From: Cryptococcus deneoformans JEC21
Lineage: Eukaryota > Basidiomycota > Tremellomycetes > Tremellales > Cryptococcaceae
Assembly (NCBI RefSeq): GCF_000091045.1
Contig: NC_006685.1
Location: 295,001-359,000, forward strand
Direction: 5' to 3'
DNA length: 64,000 nt
This document shows positions 48,157 to 59,500 of this stretch, piece by piece. The notes beneath the pieces are model-generated. The model did no database searches. It saw only the letters and a list, made by a program, of their open reading frames with translations, and was not told the DNA's origin. Each line of letters starts with the position of its first letter. The stretch's first letter is position 1. Both the position numbers and the translations under genes were made by a program.

Positions 48157-50041
48157 ATGTGCACCCATTCTATGCTCACCTCTCATACCGAACTTGCTCT
48201 TGAACAACTCAGGCTCTGCCACATCTTGAATGGTGAAACTTGCCCGCCCATATCATTTGCCGACTTTGCCACCTTTCTTACCAACAAGGACTACACTGCA
48301 GAGAACTTAGTCTTTGTCCTCTGGTACAGGGATTACAGGTCAAAGTGGAAACAGGTGGATAAAGCGGTGAAAATAAGAGTGCCTGTCCCAAGCACTATCC
48401 TCGGCCACCGATACGATCCGTTTGCCTATCTTCACCACGGGCCAATGAATTTCCCTACGAAAGTTGGTGAGCAAGAAGTGGAAGAGAGCAGAAGCAGTTC
48501 AATTTCTGCCGGTGCGTACTCGACGGATGCAACAGCCCTGCACCCCAACGACGGCTCGGGCAAACCCTTGAGGAGTTGCTTTTCTAGAGTAAACTCTCAT
48601 TTTGCTGGATCTCGGTTTGGGACGTCCTCCTCGACATGCTCTTCTTCTCCTGCGCTACACGTTTTACATCGCTCACACTCTCCATATCTTCCTGATGGAA
48701 CTACGTTTCTTCCGGTAGACGAACAACCCCTGAGAGACCAAGCGCTGCAAGCTTTTGCCACCTTTTTTAAAAATGGTGGGAGCAAGGAGTTGAGCATCAG
48801 TGACGAACTGCGAGAATATGTCAGAACATGTCTTGAAGTTAGTAGCGCTCCTGAGTCCGTAAGTCGAACATGTGCTGCATGATCCTGCACTGTATTGAAC
48901 ACCTTTGCCCTCATAGTTTCTGCCTGTGTTGGAGGAAATTTATCATACCCTTGAATCCCAATGCCTACCGCGATTTCTCGAGACTGCTAAAGGCAATATT
49001 AATCGGCCTAAGCAGCTTTTATGGCAAGTTTATTTGTTCTAAGATCTTGATTTTTGCTGATGTTATGGTAGGTACTTTGCCGGTGTTATTGGTCTTCTTA
49101 TCGGCCTCGCAATCTTCCTTCTTCTCACCTTCCTTCTTCCGCCCAGCCCTTTTGGCCTTCGGACCTATCGTCTCTTCTCCACCATCTTCGTCTCTTTTGG
49201 AACCATGCAGGTTTACTCCGCCTATCGCGGGTTTTGCTCTCAAGTGTGGAGAAGATCCAGTCGGCAGATTTGGCCGTGGGAGTTAGATGCACTAGAAGAT
49301 GAGCACTCGAAAGTCGGGGATATGATCGGGATACCCGCTATTGTCGGATGTGGACCCAAGCCCGAGGTGAAGGTACTGAAAGAAGTTGTTTTCCCAGAAG
49401 AGGTAAGACCGTTGTCTAATCTTGGGGCGATTCAAGATTTCAATTCAACATGCAAGGTTAACATACGAGAAAACTCGATCAATGCTTCGCAGGCGTCCCT
49501 CGAGAAATCCGGTGATTATGACCTCTCCTCCCAAACGTTTGGCTTCCGCAACGCCCTTGCGCGACAATTTGCCCCGATATGCGACACTTCTTCTTTAGAA
49601 GACAAAACGGGGTTAATCTCACGGCCTTGCTGCATGTGGCTTGGCATCTTAGCGGCTAAGGGACACAAGCTCCCTAACCCCACACAGAGGGAAATTTCGC
49701 CCTTTGCCTTCGATTCCGGAGGAAAAGAAGGAGAAACAAGCCTCGGTAATGCCACTATTACTACGCCTTTCCCCCACTCTGTACCTGCTCAATCCCTACA
49801 TCCCCTCACCTCTTTCATGCTTATTTCAAATCCAAGATCAACGAAGCACGAGGCCCGCGTGCCACCAAGGAGAAAAGCTCATACGAAGATACAAGTTTTT
49901 GGTCCTGAAAGGCTAGTTGAAGATCCAAGAATAAAAAAGGTTTACAGAGACATAAAAAGGGATATCCTTATAGCGGGAGGCATAGTATCAGCTTTATGGA
50001 TTGTGGTATGTCTAGTCGTGCCATGTACTGCCTCCTCGTAG
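48157..50041 (+). CDS. RGS-domain protein with three membrane segments (RAX1-like)
   Basis: About 575 residues. The RGS domain starts ELALEQLRLCHILNGETCPP with ENLVFVLWYRDYRSKW. It is interrupted by about 100 Ser-rich residues, then resumes LRDQALQAFATFFKNGGSKE up to FLPVLEEIYHTLESQCLPRF. Membrane segments follow: YFAGVIGLLIGLAIFLLLTF, a second around LFSTIFVSFGTMQV, and a C-terminal ILIAGGIVSALWIVVCLVVP. This order matches fungal membrane RGS proteins related to yeast Rax1, which control G-alpha signalling or bud-site polarity. The start is the first ATG of the RGS frame; a spliced earlier start near 48011 is possible. The reading through 50041 completes the third membrane helix, so no 3' intron is needed. 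Confidence 0.72.
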
Positions 50042-50979
50042 AAGACCAGATGAGCGGAAGGTGTCTCCTTACCATTCCTAGTCATCTACCGTTATTTCAA
50101 TGTGAGAGGGAAGATAGGAGGGAAGATAAAAGAGCATGGGTTGAGGTATTATCAAAGACTTGTTTGAATGAGCTCGCTTGGTTTCTACTACTATGTACCG
50201 AGATCTGTCGAGAGGAGCTTAACAGTTTCTAGTTGCGCACTGTACAAGCCAGGGAAATTGTTATCGAAACTGGCATTGGAGGCAGTCTTCTCTATATTGG
50301 TCCTTTGTAATATCGTTCAGCTATTATAACGCATGCAAACTTCCGCTCACGATGCTCGCTTTCTTCCTTCAGTCCCTTTTGCTCCAATGCTTGCGTGCTT
50401 GTGAGGCTCTTCGTCCTCGTTCAGTTGTCTTTGGTCCTCCTCCTTGTTTCCCACACTTTTCATAAATTTCCTCTTCAATGATAGATAAAAAAAGTCTGTT
50501 GATATTTTCACTCGAGCATAGATTCTTCGTTCATGCAATCAATCACTCGTCACCTGATGCATAAAATGGACGGAGGATCAAGGTTTGTCGGTTTGTCTTT
50601 CAGGCAGACTTGATTACGTACATAGTCAAAGCAATTCTCAGCGAAAGAATTACCTTATTTAGCCGGAATCGAGACCCACTAGTACTACCGAGTACTACCA
50701 CCCAGCTGAATGGTAGCGGTGACTGCCATCCATTAGTGATTCTTTACAAGGGAGAATGCCGTCCCCAAGACCCCGCTTGAAGGCTCGCAAAAGATCTTTC
50801 ATGGGCCTTCCCGAGTGCCATACCCGTTTTGTTGAAAGGTGTCTATGGATGCATGGAGAAAAAAAGAGACTATCAAAGAATCTAAAAGAAAAACTAATCA
50901 CGCAACTCCGTCCGATCCCACCATGCGACAAACGATCTCTCTCAGAACTCCGTATCTTAGTAGGCTCCAATCTTCTCGC
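50042..50979. other. Intergenic, convergent side of RGS and single-exon gene
   Basis: About 940 bp. It holds two 3' flanks. A small direct repeat AGTACTACC occurs twice at about 50682-50700. Open frames here lack start context or family resemblance. Confidence 0.45.
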
Positions 50980-52488
50980 TCATTCAACACGGTTGATATC
51001 CATTAAGATCTGATCCCCCTCATTGCGGGGGTCATCAGCGGTATCTCCCTGTCCAGTAATCCACCAGGCGTCAGTGCTGGTCGATTTGGTCAGACGCCTT
51101 TTGCCGTTATTCCATCCGATAGCGGCAAAGACATCTGCCACGACCTTCTTCTCCCATTCTTCTGAATGCCTGTTTCCATCACCTGTTAGCAACCTTTGCT
51201 CTACCGCCACTCTTACCAATCTGTTTGCATTGGTAAGAAGTTCTGCCTTCGTCACCAGCTTGAGACAGAGTTTGTACGGCTGTACGTAGGCCGGGCCTCC
51301 CTCCAGTAGCCAAGTCTCAGGCTCTAGGAGCTGTGATTCGACTGCGAGAGTTCGGGCCTCTTCCAACGTGAAGGTGTTGAGGGATACTTCAATTCGAAAT
51401 CCGCCACATTCCTCCTCGTCCATGGAGGTGATCTCTTTCAGTAGTTCTTGGGCAGCTGTCATCTGTTTCATTAACCCAGACATAGTCTTGGAATTATATT
51501 TTTGTAGCTGCCCACGGATGGATTTGAGGACGTGGACGAGACGCGGATAGATTTTTACCCTGCACTCTTTCCCTCTCGCAGACATCTTCACACTAATGCT
51601 CCCAAAGTCCTTAGATATCGGTATCAGCATTGGATATACATCCATGCCTGAAGAGACACCTTTGGTCGGAGCAAAGAGGAATATTTTATTTGATCGGTAT
51701 GTAACACCGATGTCCCACTGATTCGTCTCTGCCAAATAATGGACAGGTTCCTCAGGGGCTTGGGGGAAGAAACGGGGATGCAGGGGAAGCTTTTGGCCAT
51801 ACAGCTGGATGCGTATGGCTCTGCAACCAATGCTTGTTAGATGCTCCATGAGTTCGAAACATGACATGGTGAATGGGGCATCAGTTAACTTGCAGCTGCT
51901 GGTGGATGGATGAATCGGCCTTTTTTGTTTAATGGCCCGGATTAAACGGCGTTTGTATTCCGGAGCAATCAGCAACCTGCATCCTGCATCTCCAATGAGA
52001 ACCCATTTTGCATACATGCCGTCGTCCTTCACCTGGCTGTAAATATGAGAGCCTTGAGAGCCTATTGTTGCAATGGAAAGGGTATTGCAGAACGTCTGAT
52101 AGTAATGAGACGGGGACATAGTTATGTTCCAAGAATCAACATCAATTCCTTGAGCTGCACAATCCATGAGCACAGCTTCTATCCTCCTCCTCTCGATAAC
52201 AGGAGGAGCTGAAATCTCTGATGCAGAGCTGGGTGGAGATGAGGATGCAATGGCTGATGTTGTCGATTCAGGCTCTGAAGAGGAAGGATTTGCTGGTGAT
52301 GGAGGATGAGATGGAGCAATACGTGACTGTCGGTTGATAGGAGTCCTTCTTGACCTGGCTGGAAGAACTATCTCAATCCTCCTTCTCTGTGGGACAACGC
52401 TTTGAAGCCTTGCTGTCCCTGTAACAGGCGTATTTTCTCCACGAACTTGTGAAATTTGCCTGGCTTGTCTTCTTGCGAAAGGAGGCAT
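50980..52488 (-). CDS. Single-exon hypothetical protein of 502 residues
   Basis: One uninterrupted frame from MPPFARRQARQISQVRGENT to DINRVE. The first 100 residues are basic, then Ser/Pro-rich and disordered. The repeated element RRRIEIVLPA / RRRIEAVLMD appears twice. The rest looks folded: HYYQTFCNTLSIATIGSQGS, YAKWVLIGDAGCRLLIAPEY, RVKIYPRLVHVLKSIRGQLQ and GGFRIEVSLNTFTLEEARTL. I recognise no domain and no catalytic motif. The lack of introns over 1.5 kb is out of character for this genome and may mean recent gain, a retroposed copy or a mobile-element origin. Confidence 0.65.
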   Translation of the reverse strand: MPPFARRQARQISQVRGENTPVTGTARLQSVVPQRRRIEIVLPARSRRTPINRQSRIAPSHPPSPANPSSSEPESTTSAIASSSPPSSASEISAPPVIERRRIEAVLMDCAAQGIDVDSWNITMSPSHYYQTFCNTLSIATIGSQGSHIYSQVKDDGMYAKWVLIGDAGCRLLIAPEYKRRLIRAIKQKRPIHPSTSSCKLTDAPFTMSCFELMEHLTSIGCRAIRIQLYGQKLPLHPRFFPQAPEEPVHYLAETNQWDIGVTYRSNKIFLFAPTKGVSSGMDVYPMLIPISKDFGSISVKMSARGKECRVKIYPRLVHVLKSIRGQLQKYNSKTMSGLMKQMTAAQELLKEITSMDEEECGGFRIEVSLNTFTLEEARTLAVESQLLEPETWLLEGGPAYVQPYKLCLKLVTKAELLTNANRLVRVAVEQRLLTGDGNRHSEEWEKKVVADVFAAIGWNNGKRRLTKSTSTDAWWITGQGDTADDPRNEGDQILMDINRVE

Positions 52489-53862
52489 GTTTCTATCCCA
52501 AAAAAATCAGCAAGTGTCCTGACATTATTCAAGTTCAAACCCACCAATTCTCCAGCACAGCTCGCTCATTCAAAATGCAAATAAAATACTTTTGAAAAAG
52601 GTTTCCAACGATGTTGAGGAAAAGGGCGTTGATGAAAAGCGTGTTTGATGGGAGGCTTGGCTGTGTTTCTCAGTTGAGGCAAATGCGCAATTCAAGTGGT
52701 AGACTGCAGGTTATATCTCAGTTTCTGTTGCGTTTTTAGTGCGTACGATACTTACAAAGGTGTAGTCGCTCTCTCTCTGTGTTTTGATATGTTCTGAATG
52801 TTTACAGAGGTGCACGTGCGGAATTTCGTGTCTGGGAATTTGCTTCTGTATGTAGTCAGGGCTTAGTACAGTATATCAAGTTTCATGTGAATTGTATGTG
52901 TAGCGACACAAGTGATGTGAATATGAGCGGGAGAGTGACTGAACGAGAAGAAATCCGTAGAAATCTGTAGAATTTTGCGCTGAGCAGCAGATGTATTCAT
53001 ACATTTGGTTCACGCTTTTTCTATCTGATTATTTGGTTCCCGCTTTTTCCACCCGATTACACAGCAACGGGCATTAAATGTGTCCATTTCAAATTTACTT
53101 GCCGATTATAGCCGACGGTTGCGATGATCATAGTCGTATTCATCTTGACACTTATAATTACTCAACTATATCCCTATTTAGCGTAAAAGGAGGGATCAAT
53201 AAGCCGCTCCTTCAGGAGCAAGGCGGAGACAAATTGAAGAGCAGTCGAGACAGATTCTTATCAATAATAGAAAGAAGTAACGATGACTGATAGATTCTTT
53301 AGGCGTTCCCGGAACTTATTCATATCACCACAGTACGATAATAGATATTCTTCCACTGTATCATATGCTGACATTTTGCATGGCATATGTCCTTAGGATG
53401 CAGCACTGATGACAGAAAAAGGATACAATCTGACATTGATGAGACAACCATGGAAGGATAGTGGTTAAGAATAATGAGTGTTGTTGTGGTGGAGCGGCGT
53501 GACTATTGAAAGATGATGAGGACTACTACGAGGAGACTGCTGGTGCATCGCATCTATGCACGGACCTCTTGTCGCCACCATTGCCCCTCCATCTTATTTG
53601 CGGTTGAGTCAACTAAGAACAACACTTTGAATTATTTCACTCTACTATCATATATATCCATTTTATTTTCGCTCCGTAGCCACTCTCGACTTCTTCGCTT
53701 TATCATCCCGAGGTGAGTTACTCGGTTCCGTTGAAGGATTGTCTAGTGAGTAACTCGTCTGAAGGCGCAAAATTGAACGTTATTGGAGACGGCCTTGGTA
53801 GCTAAACCGTTCGTTGGTCGACCTTGTCCGAGTATCCACTCGACAGAGAATACCGAATCAAG
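52489..53862. other. Long divergent intergenic region
   Basis: About 1.37 kb between the starts of the single-exon gene and the kinase, AT-rich. A 70-codon frame at 53078-53290 has an ATG but no recognisable features. No terminal inverted repeats or target-site duplication were found by eye around the single-exon gene. Confidence 0.45.
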
Positions 53863-55909
53863 ATGGAAGCAGCCCAAACGCCTCGAAGTGTCTTAACTCA
53901 TATAGGCGGTTGGAAGTTGGGTAAGACTCTGGGTAGAGGTGCATACGGTCAGTCGCCATCCAGAAAGAATACAATCCAAGAGGCCAATGTTGACCAGAAG
54001 TTCTGTGTATCTAGCCCATGTTCGTCTCGCGACTCATAAAAATGGACACCAAGCAGCTTGCAAAATCCTTCCAGCATTACATAAAGACCCCGGGCTTCCA
54101 GTGACGTGGGATGAGACTATCGACGCAGTTGAAGCTCATAAAGAAGTGGTACTGCTCAAAGCTCTTTGTGGAGCAGGCGTGGAAGGTATCGCCGGATTGG
54201 AAGGAGTGGTGGAAGAAGGTGGCTGGACGTAAGGTCTAATCTAATGGGGACTTTTCGCTGTCACTAAAAGTGTGCATAGTTACGTTTTCCTTACCCTTTA
54301 TCCGTGTTCCATATCATCCATTTCTAAACCTTGGGCTTCTGATGCTGTCGTCATCTTTTTCCGCCGGTTGCTCCATACCGTTCGTAACCTGCACCAACTC
54401 AATGTCAGTCACGAGGATATCAAGCGGTCCAATGTCCTTGCAGACTCCCAAGGTTCCCCTGTGCTTGTCGATTTTGGGTTTTCCCATTTCAAAGCAAATG
54501 GAGGTTATGTCAAGAGTGCTGGCGGAACTTTGGATTACTCAAGTCCGGAGAAAACTGCCGTGTGTTTATCCCGTAATTTTACATATCAGATTAGGCGCTA
54601 ACAAATGCCAGGACAAACATTACGATCCCAAAGCCAATGATATTTGGGCTCTCGGTATTTTACTCACCAAGATTCTCTGTATACAACATCCATACGCACA
54701 CTCTTATGTCGATGACACTAGCACCACTGTCAAGCGCCGTATCTTGACAGGTGATGCGAAATTCCATTGGAAAACTGATCACCTGGTTCCAGGTGGCGTT
54801 GCTGAACTTATCATGGGAATGCTGGAGCGCGATCCCCAGCAACGCTGGACAGTGAGGCAATGAGTATCTTTCTCTCAGCTCAATATTGACGATTTTATTT
54901 AGATAACACGTATACTCGGACACCCATGGCTCAGAACAAAATACCCTGATCTAAGACCTTTCCAGCTCCCCTCGTATGAGCTCAAGCTTTTACATAAGCC
55001 ATCACAGAGTGTCATTGAAGATCTATGCTTTCTAGCCTACCTCAATGGCGAATTCGCGCTTTGTGAGACTTCGATGAGGATAGAAGAGCATCTAGAAGGT
55101 AAAGAGCCCTGTTGGGAAAAAAGATGGGCAGGGATGTTGGGATCCTGGTCTCAAAGAGCGGAGATGGACTGGCAGGACATACCTACTGCTATCACTCCCC
55201 TTCCCAAATCTAGAAGCAGTGAGTTGAAAGTTAATTTGGGAGAAGTTTACAATTCTGACGATTATTCTTAAAGGTTTTACTCGTGTGAACGGTCCTACGA
55301 AGGCCAACGCGATAGGAAATTCCAAAGGGGGAATTTTAAAGGAAATCCATCTTCTTCCCAACGTGAGATAAGCCTGATATCACAGGGACCGATTACTGAT
55401 TATTTTCAGGCGCAAGCTCTCACCACATTAGGGTCAAATGGAGACATTAAAAAAGGACTCAGGCCCGCCCGCTCGCGATTCTATAATATGAAAACTAAAA
55501 ATGGCGCCCAGAATCTCTTGGTCTGTAGTCTTCGGCCAGGCATACATACTCAAACTACGCTGCAAGAGAAATTTGTGCCGGACGATTTGATGGCCGCTAC
55601 GAACAACCAATCCAGCAAAGCTAAACCCGGTATCGTTCGGGTCAAAAAGCCCAAGGCTAAGCAAAAATCAAAGGTTAGCGCTAGCCCTTTATTGTGATTC
55701 TTTATATGTCATTGTCGCTGTTGATCGCTGATCGGCAGCGCGTCCAGGCGGATTTCAAGATCTTCATTAGCGACACAGATAATTCTGGAGAAGAGAACGA
55801 AACCGTTGAAAAGCGGCAAAATCAGCAAGGACCAAGGAAGCTCGATAAAACGGGTGCAAAGAATTTAATTATTGGCGAGAGCCCTACATTGGCAGCCTTG
55901 GTGACGTGA
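53863..55909 (+). CDS. Serine/threonine protein kinase with basic C-terminal tail
   Basis: About 540 residues, many exons. The kinase domain begins WKLGKTLGRGAYAHVRLATH, a GxGxxAxV loop with Ala for the third Gly. It has the VAIK-like Lys in HQAACKILP, the catalytic loop VSHEDIKRSNVL (HED where HRD is usual), the metal-binding VLVDFGFSHF, and GGTLDYSSPEKTADKHYDPK in the activation segment with the APE variant SPE. YDPKANDIWALGILLTKI and the C-lobe GMLERDPQQRWTVRQ...LGHPWL follow. A basic, poorly conserved tail of about 200 residues ends GESPTLAALVT. All key catalytic residues are present, so it should be active. I cannot place the subfamily beyond CAMK-like. Confidence 0.85.
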
Positions 55910-56508
55910 ATGACTATCGAACAAGACTGTGGGATAGTTTAACAGCTGACAACCTAAAGAGATAGTAAAGAGGGGTTCATAACTTCCGTCCCAGACGAGC
56001 AAATGAAAGGTTCGTATGAGTATTCAATGGATTGAGCCCACTTACCAGATCCATCAGGATTATTTCTGTCCAAGCCAGACCCGCCACGCGCGCGATGCAC
56101 ACAACGTCGCTCCCCTCGCTTGCAAGAAGAAAAGAGAATTGACCTTAACTAGTGTTTACAGTGGTCTGTCGGTCAAAACTTAGACACTATTGGAGGCTTT
56201 GTTTATTTTCCCTTTTCTGATGGTTCTTGAGATTTTCGAATATACTTCCTGTGATCGATAGACCAGTGACACCTTAGCACACCTGATCATCACCATTCTA
56301 CGGACGTAGTAAGCGATGGCTGACAAGCAGATAGCTCCTTACGCTCTGCATGCCTACTATGGATGGATGACAATGTTTGACGTCTCAATGACCCCCATTG
56401 CACAAAGCATATATGATACATGTTCTTGCGCACAATCGTCAATACAATCAAGAAAGGAATCGCAGGCCAAGGAACTATGAGGGTATACTAAATGATGCAG
56501 GGTAGTGG
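55910..56508. other. Intergenic between convergent genes
   Basis: About 600 bp with two 3' flanks. No gene or repeat was recognised. Confidence 0.45.
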
Positions 56509-59500
56509 CTAATCGTACGGCGAAGATACCGATACTATGGGAACGTCATTTTCCTTTTCATCCATTAATTGTCTTTCTTTTTCGATGGAGGTTTCTTCTA
56601 GACTCTCGCTTGCTCTCATCCGGTCGGGAAAGTCGTAGACCCCTTCTTGTTTCTCCGAGTCGATATAAGCATCGTCTGATTCATATAAGTCTGCTGCAGG
56701 GGAAAATACATCCCGAAACTCTTCTTCCACAAACACTTTTGTCTGCTTTGATACAATATGCTATTAACAGATTTTAGTCAGTACGGTTAGTATAAATTAA
56801 AGGAACGTACCAAAGCATCTAGAACGGTCCAATTTCTGACCACATCTTCTTCCTCCTTATCGAATCGCCATCCGTAAACAAGCATGACGGTTCTAACAGC
56901 CTTCGAGGCCATCTGAGTCAATTCTTCGGATTTGATGTACACATCTCTGAGAGCCTTTTCTACACTTTGCGTCGAAATCTTCGGCCCTGTTGGGCTTATC
57001 ACACTTGAGTTTGTCAATGACAGTGTAGGAAAACCGCTACTGGTGGCAGACAGCACCTGATTCGGGGCACCTAGAAGGTGTATGATTGCACCGCCAGGTT
57101 TCTCAGATGAGTTGCCCAAGTCGCGAATATTAGCAGAAGAGGCAAACCTGTTTTTGGTCGGGTAAGCCGAAGAGAATGCTTCAAAGACAGGTTGGGAGGC
57201 ACGACGTGCTGAAAGGGCAACAAAAGATGGACGTGCGGCTCCAGCAGGGCTTAGACCTGTGGTTTTACGCTGACTGGGTGATCGGCTGTGAACGACTTCA
57301 ACTCCTGGCCCAACACCATGAGGTTGGGCAAGCGAGGACGGTAGTAGAGATGGAGAATGGTTGGGGCTCGAGTTATTGGAACTAATTCTGTTACGGCTTG
57401 GAGTCACCGCTAAGTTAGCAGTAGTTGAGCGATCAGGGCTACCAAATTGTGTATGATCATGTCCTACATTACTAGGCGATCGTGCATGCCCAATGAACGA
57501 TGACGGACGATTAGATGACAGTCGCGCACGGCCAGGATAATACTGTGGATAGGTTGACGCAGATAACGTTGGACCCAGTGCAGGAGAGGAAGGGCGGGAC
57601 GAATAAGTTTCTTGTTTATCGATCATCGCCAGCGCCTGATGGACTCGAGCTTGGAATTCAATATGCAAGGCGCTTGGATGGAGCGCTATCAGCTCAAATA
57701 CGCTCCACATCAACCAATCGACAACTCTCGGAGAGAGGGATCGCTGAGAGTCCATGAAACGCGCATTACCACAATCAACTATTTGCAGAATACGTCGGGC
57801 AACATATGTCCATAGGCCCTTTACCCTGTTAATGCTGCCCGGTGCTCGAATGAGGACAATTTTTACTATCTGCACCACGAGGACAGTGCTAGCGGCGATC
57901 GACCGAGGATGATAGAGGGAAGCATTTGATGATTTGCGGCTATCGCCACCTTCTTCGATTGAGCCCTTAAGCACATAGTGGAGAAGCCGGATCCAGAGAC
58001 TAGAGTAGATATCTTGCCGATCAACCTCACGAGGGGGTTCGAGCAACAGGCAAAGCGGCATTACTACCGAAGCCAGTAGACTGGCACTCGCATGATGCCT
58101 TTCCAAGGCCCCCAGGGCATCGCCTTGCAGGAATACCGCCACGCTTAACAGTTTGACCGCACTTGACCTCAACGGCACAATAAATGCAAGGCTATCCTTA
58201 GATGCTGACGCCAGTAGTTTCACAGCTGGCTCAACATAATCATGGACAATTATGCGCGTGATCTCCTCGTCCAGATTATAGTTAGATAATCGAATGAGAG
58301 CACTAATGGAATCGAGCATGCCAGAGAAATCGACAACGGAGATAAAGGCTCGGAAGATTGGCGCAATCTCTCGTAGGAACGGAGTGGGTCGACCTGAAGC
58401 TAGCCGTGTTTTGGCTAATTCACCAACGATGCTTGATGCCGACGGACCAACTGACTCTGGTTGCTTTCTCAAAAGATCTAACACCATATCAAGTGTTCTC
58501 CTCGTGGCTGACGTACCCAGATGACCACCAGCTTTCGCAAATGACTGCACCAAAAAAACATACTCCCTCCTGGCTCTGGTCCAATCGGCCTCGCTATCAT
58601 TTGCACCAGGATGGAAAACAGATTTGGCAGCATCGTCGCCGGTTTTTCCCTTGATAATGACAGACCCTAAAGCCTCCACGCCCTCAGAAAGCAAATCTTT
58701 GCTAACCGAGTCATTCATTTTTGGCACAAGGGCAGAGAGGAGGCGTAAAAAATTGGCAGCACATGTGGTGGCAGGATTGGAGGCAATGGCAGTAACAAAA
58801 AGCCGAACAATGTTTTCCCTAGGGAAAAGTTTGTCTTCAAGCGTGATTGAAGCGAGTTTGATAGCCTGTCTCTCAGCAGCTTCCTTACCGATCTCCGCGA
58901 GAGTAATTTCTGGGCCAGACACCATCTGAACCAACGCGTCGGTTTCCTCCTTGTCGTTACTCCCTCTAATACCTGACGTCACGCCCGATAAAACTGTGCT
59001 TTCGTGTGAGAGACTCGAGAGAAAGGCATATACTGCTTCAGCATCGTAACCGCCGTCTGCAATCACCACACAAGTCTGGTACACAAATACCTCCTCGTGG
59101 ATCCTGTAAAAACTCTTCGCAGCGTACTCGATGCAGTCTTTTATGGCTGCGTTACTAGCCGCATAAGTCTCATAAACAGGGCGCATGATGGTTGGAAATC
59201 CCATAGAGCTAAAGACCCTGCGAAAGCGGGCAGAACAAAGCGTGAATATTCGCATAGCGTGTGCTACAATCACAAGGTCACTCTGACCATGTAATAGCAA
59301 AATGTCACCAACATTTGAAAGGAAGTGTCGCAGCTCGGCTCGGTCATTGTAATTGCGATTGACAAATGAAAAAAGAGTGAGCACGAGAACGAGCCACGCT
59401 CGAGCAAAGGGGAGATGGTTGATGGAAGATTGAATATGTAAATTGTGGAGCATTTTCTTGACGAGATATACTTCACGTGGGTTGACTTTAAGAATTTCGT

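Noticed and set aside
50042..50232. Extra 3' exon of the RGS gene
   Set aside because: Reading straight to 50041 completes a 21-residue membrane helix; the alternative needs a weak intron without a branch site.
50980..52488. Transposase annotation for the single-exon gene
   Set aside because: No catalytic triad, terminal repeats or target duplication could be seen, so it is left as hypothetical.
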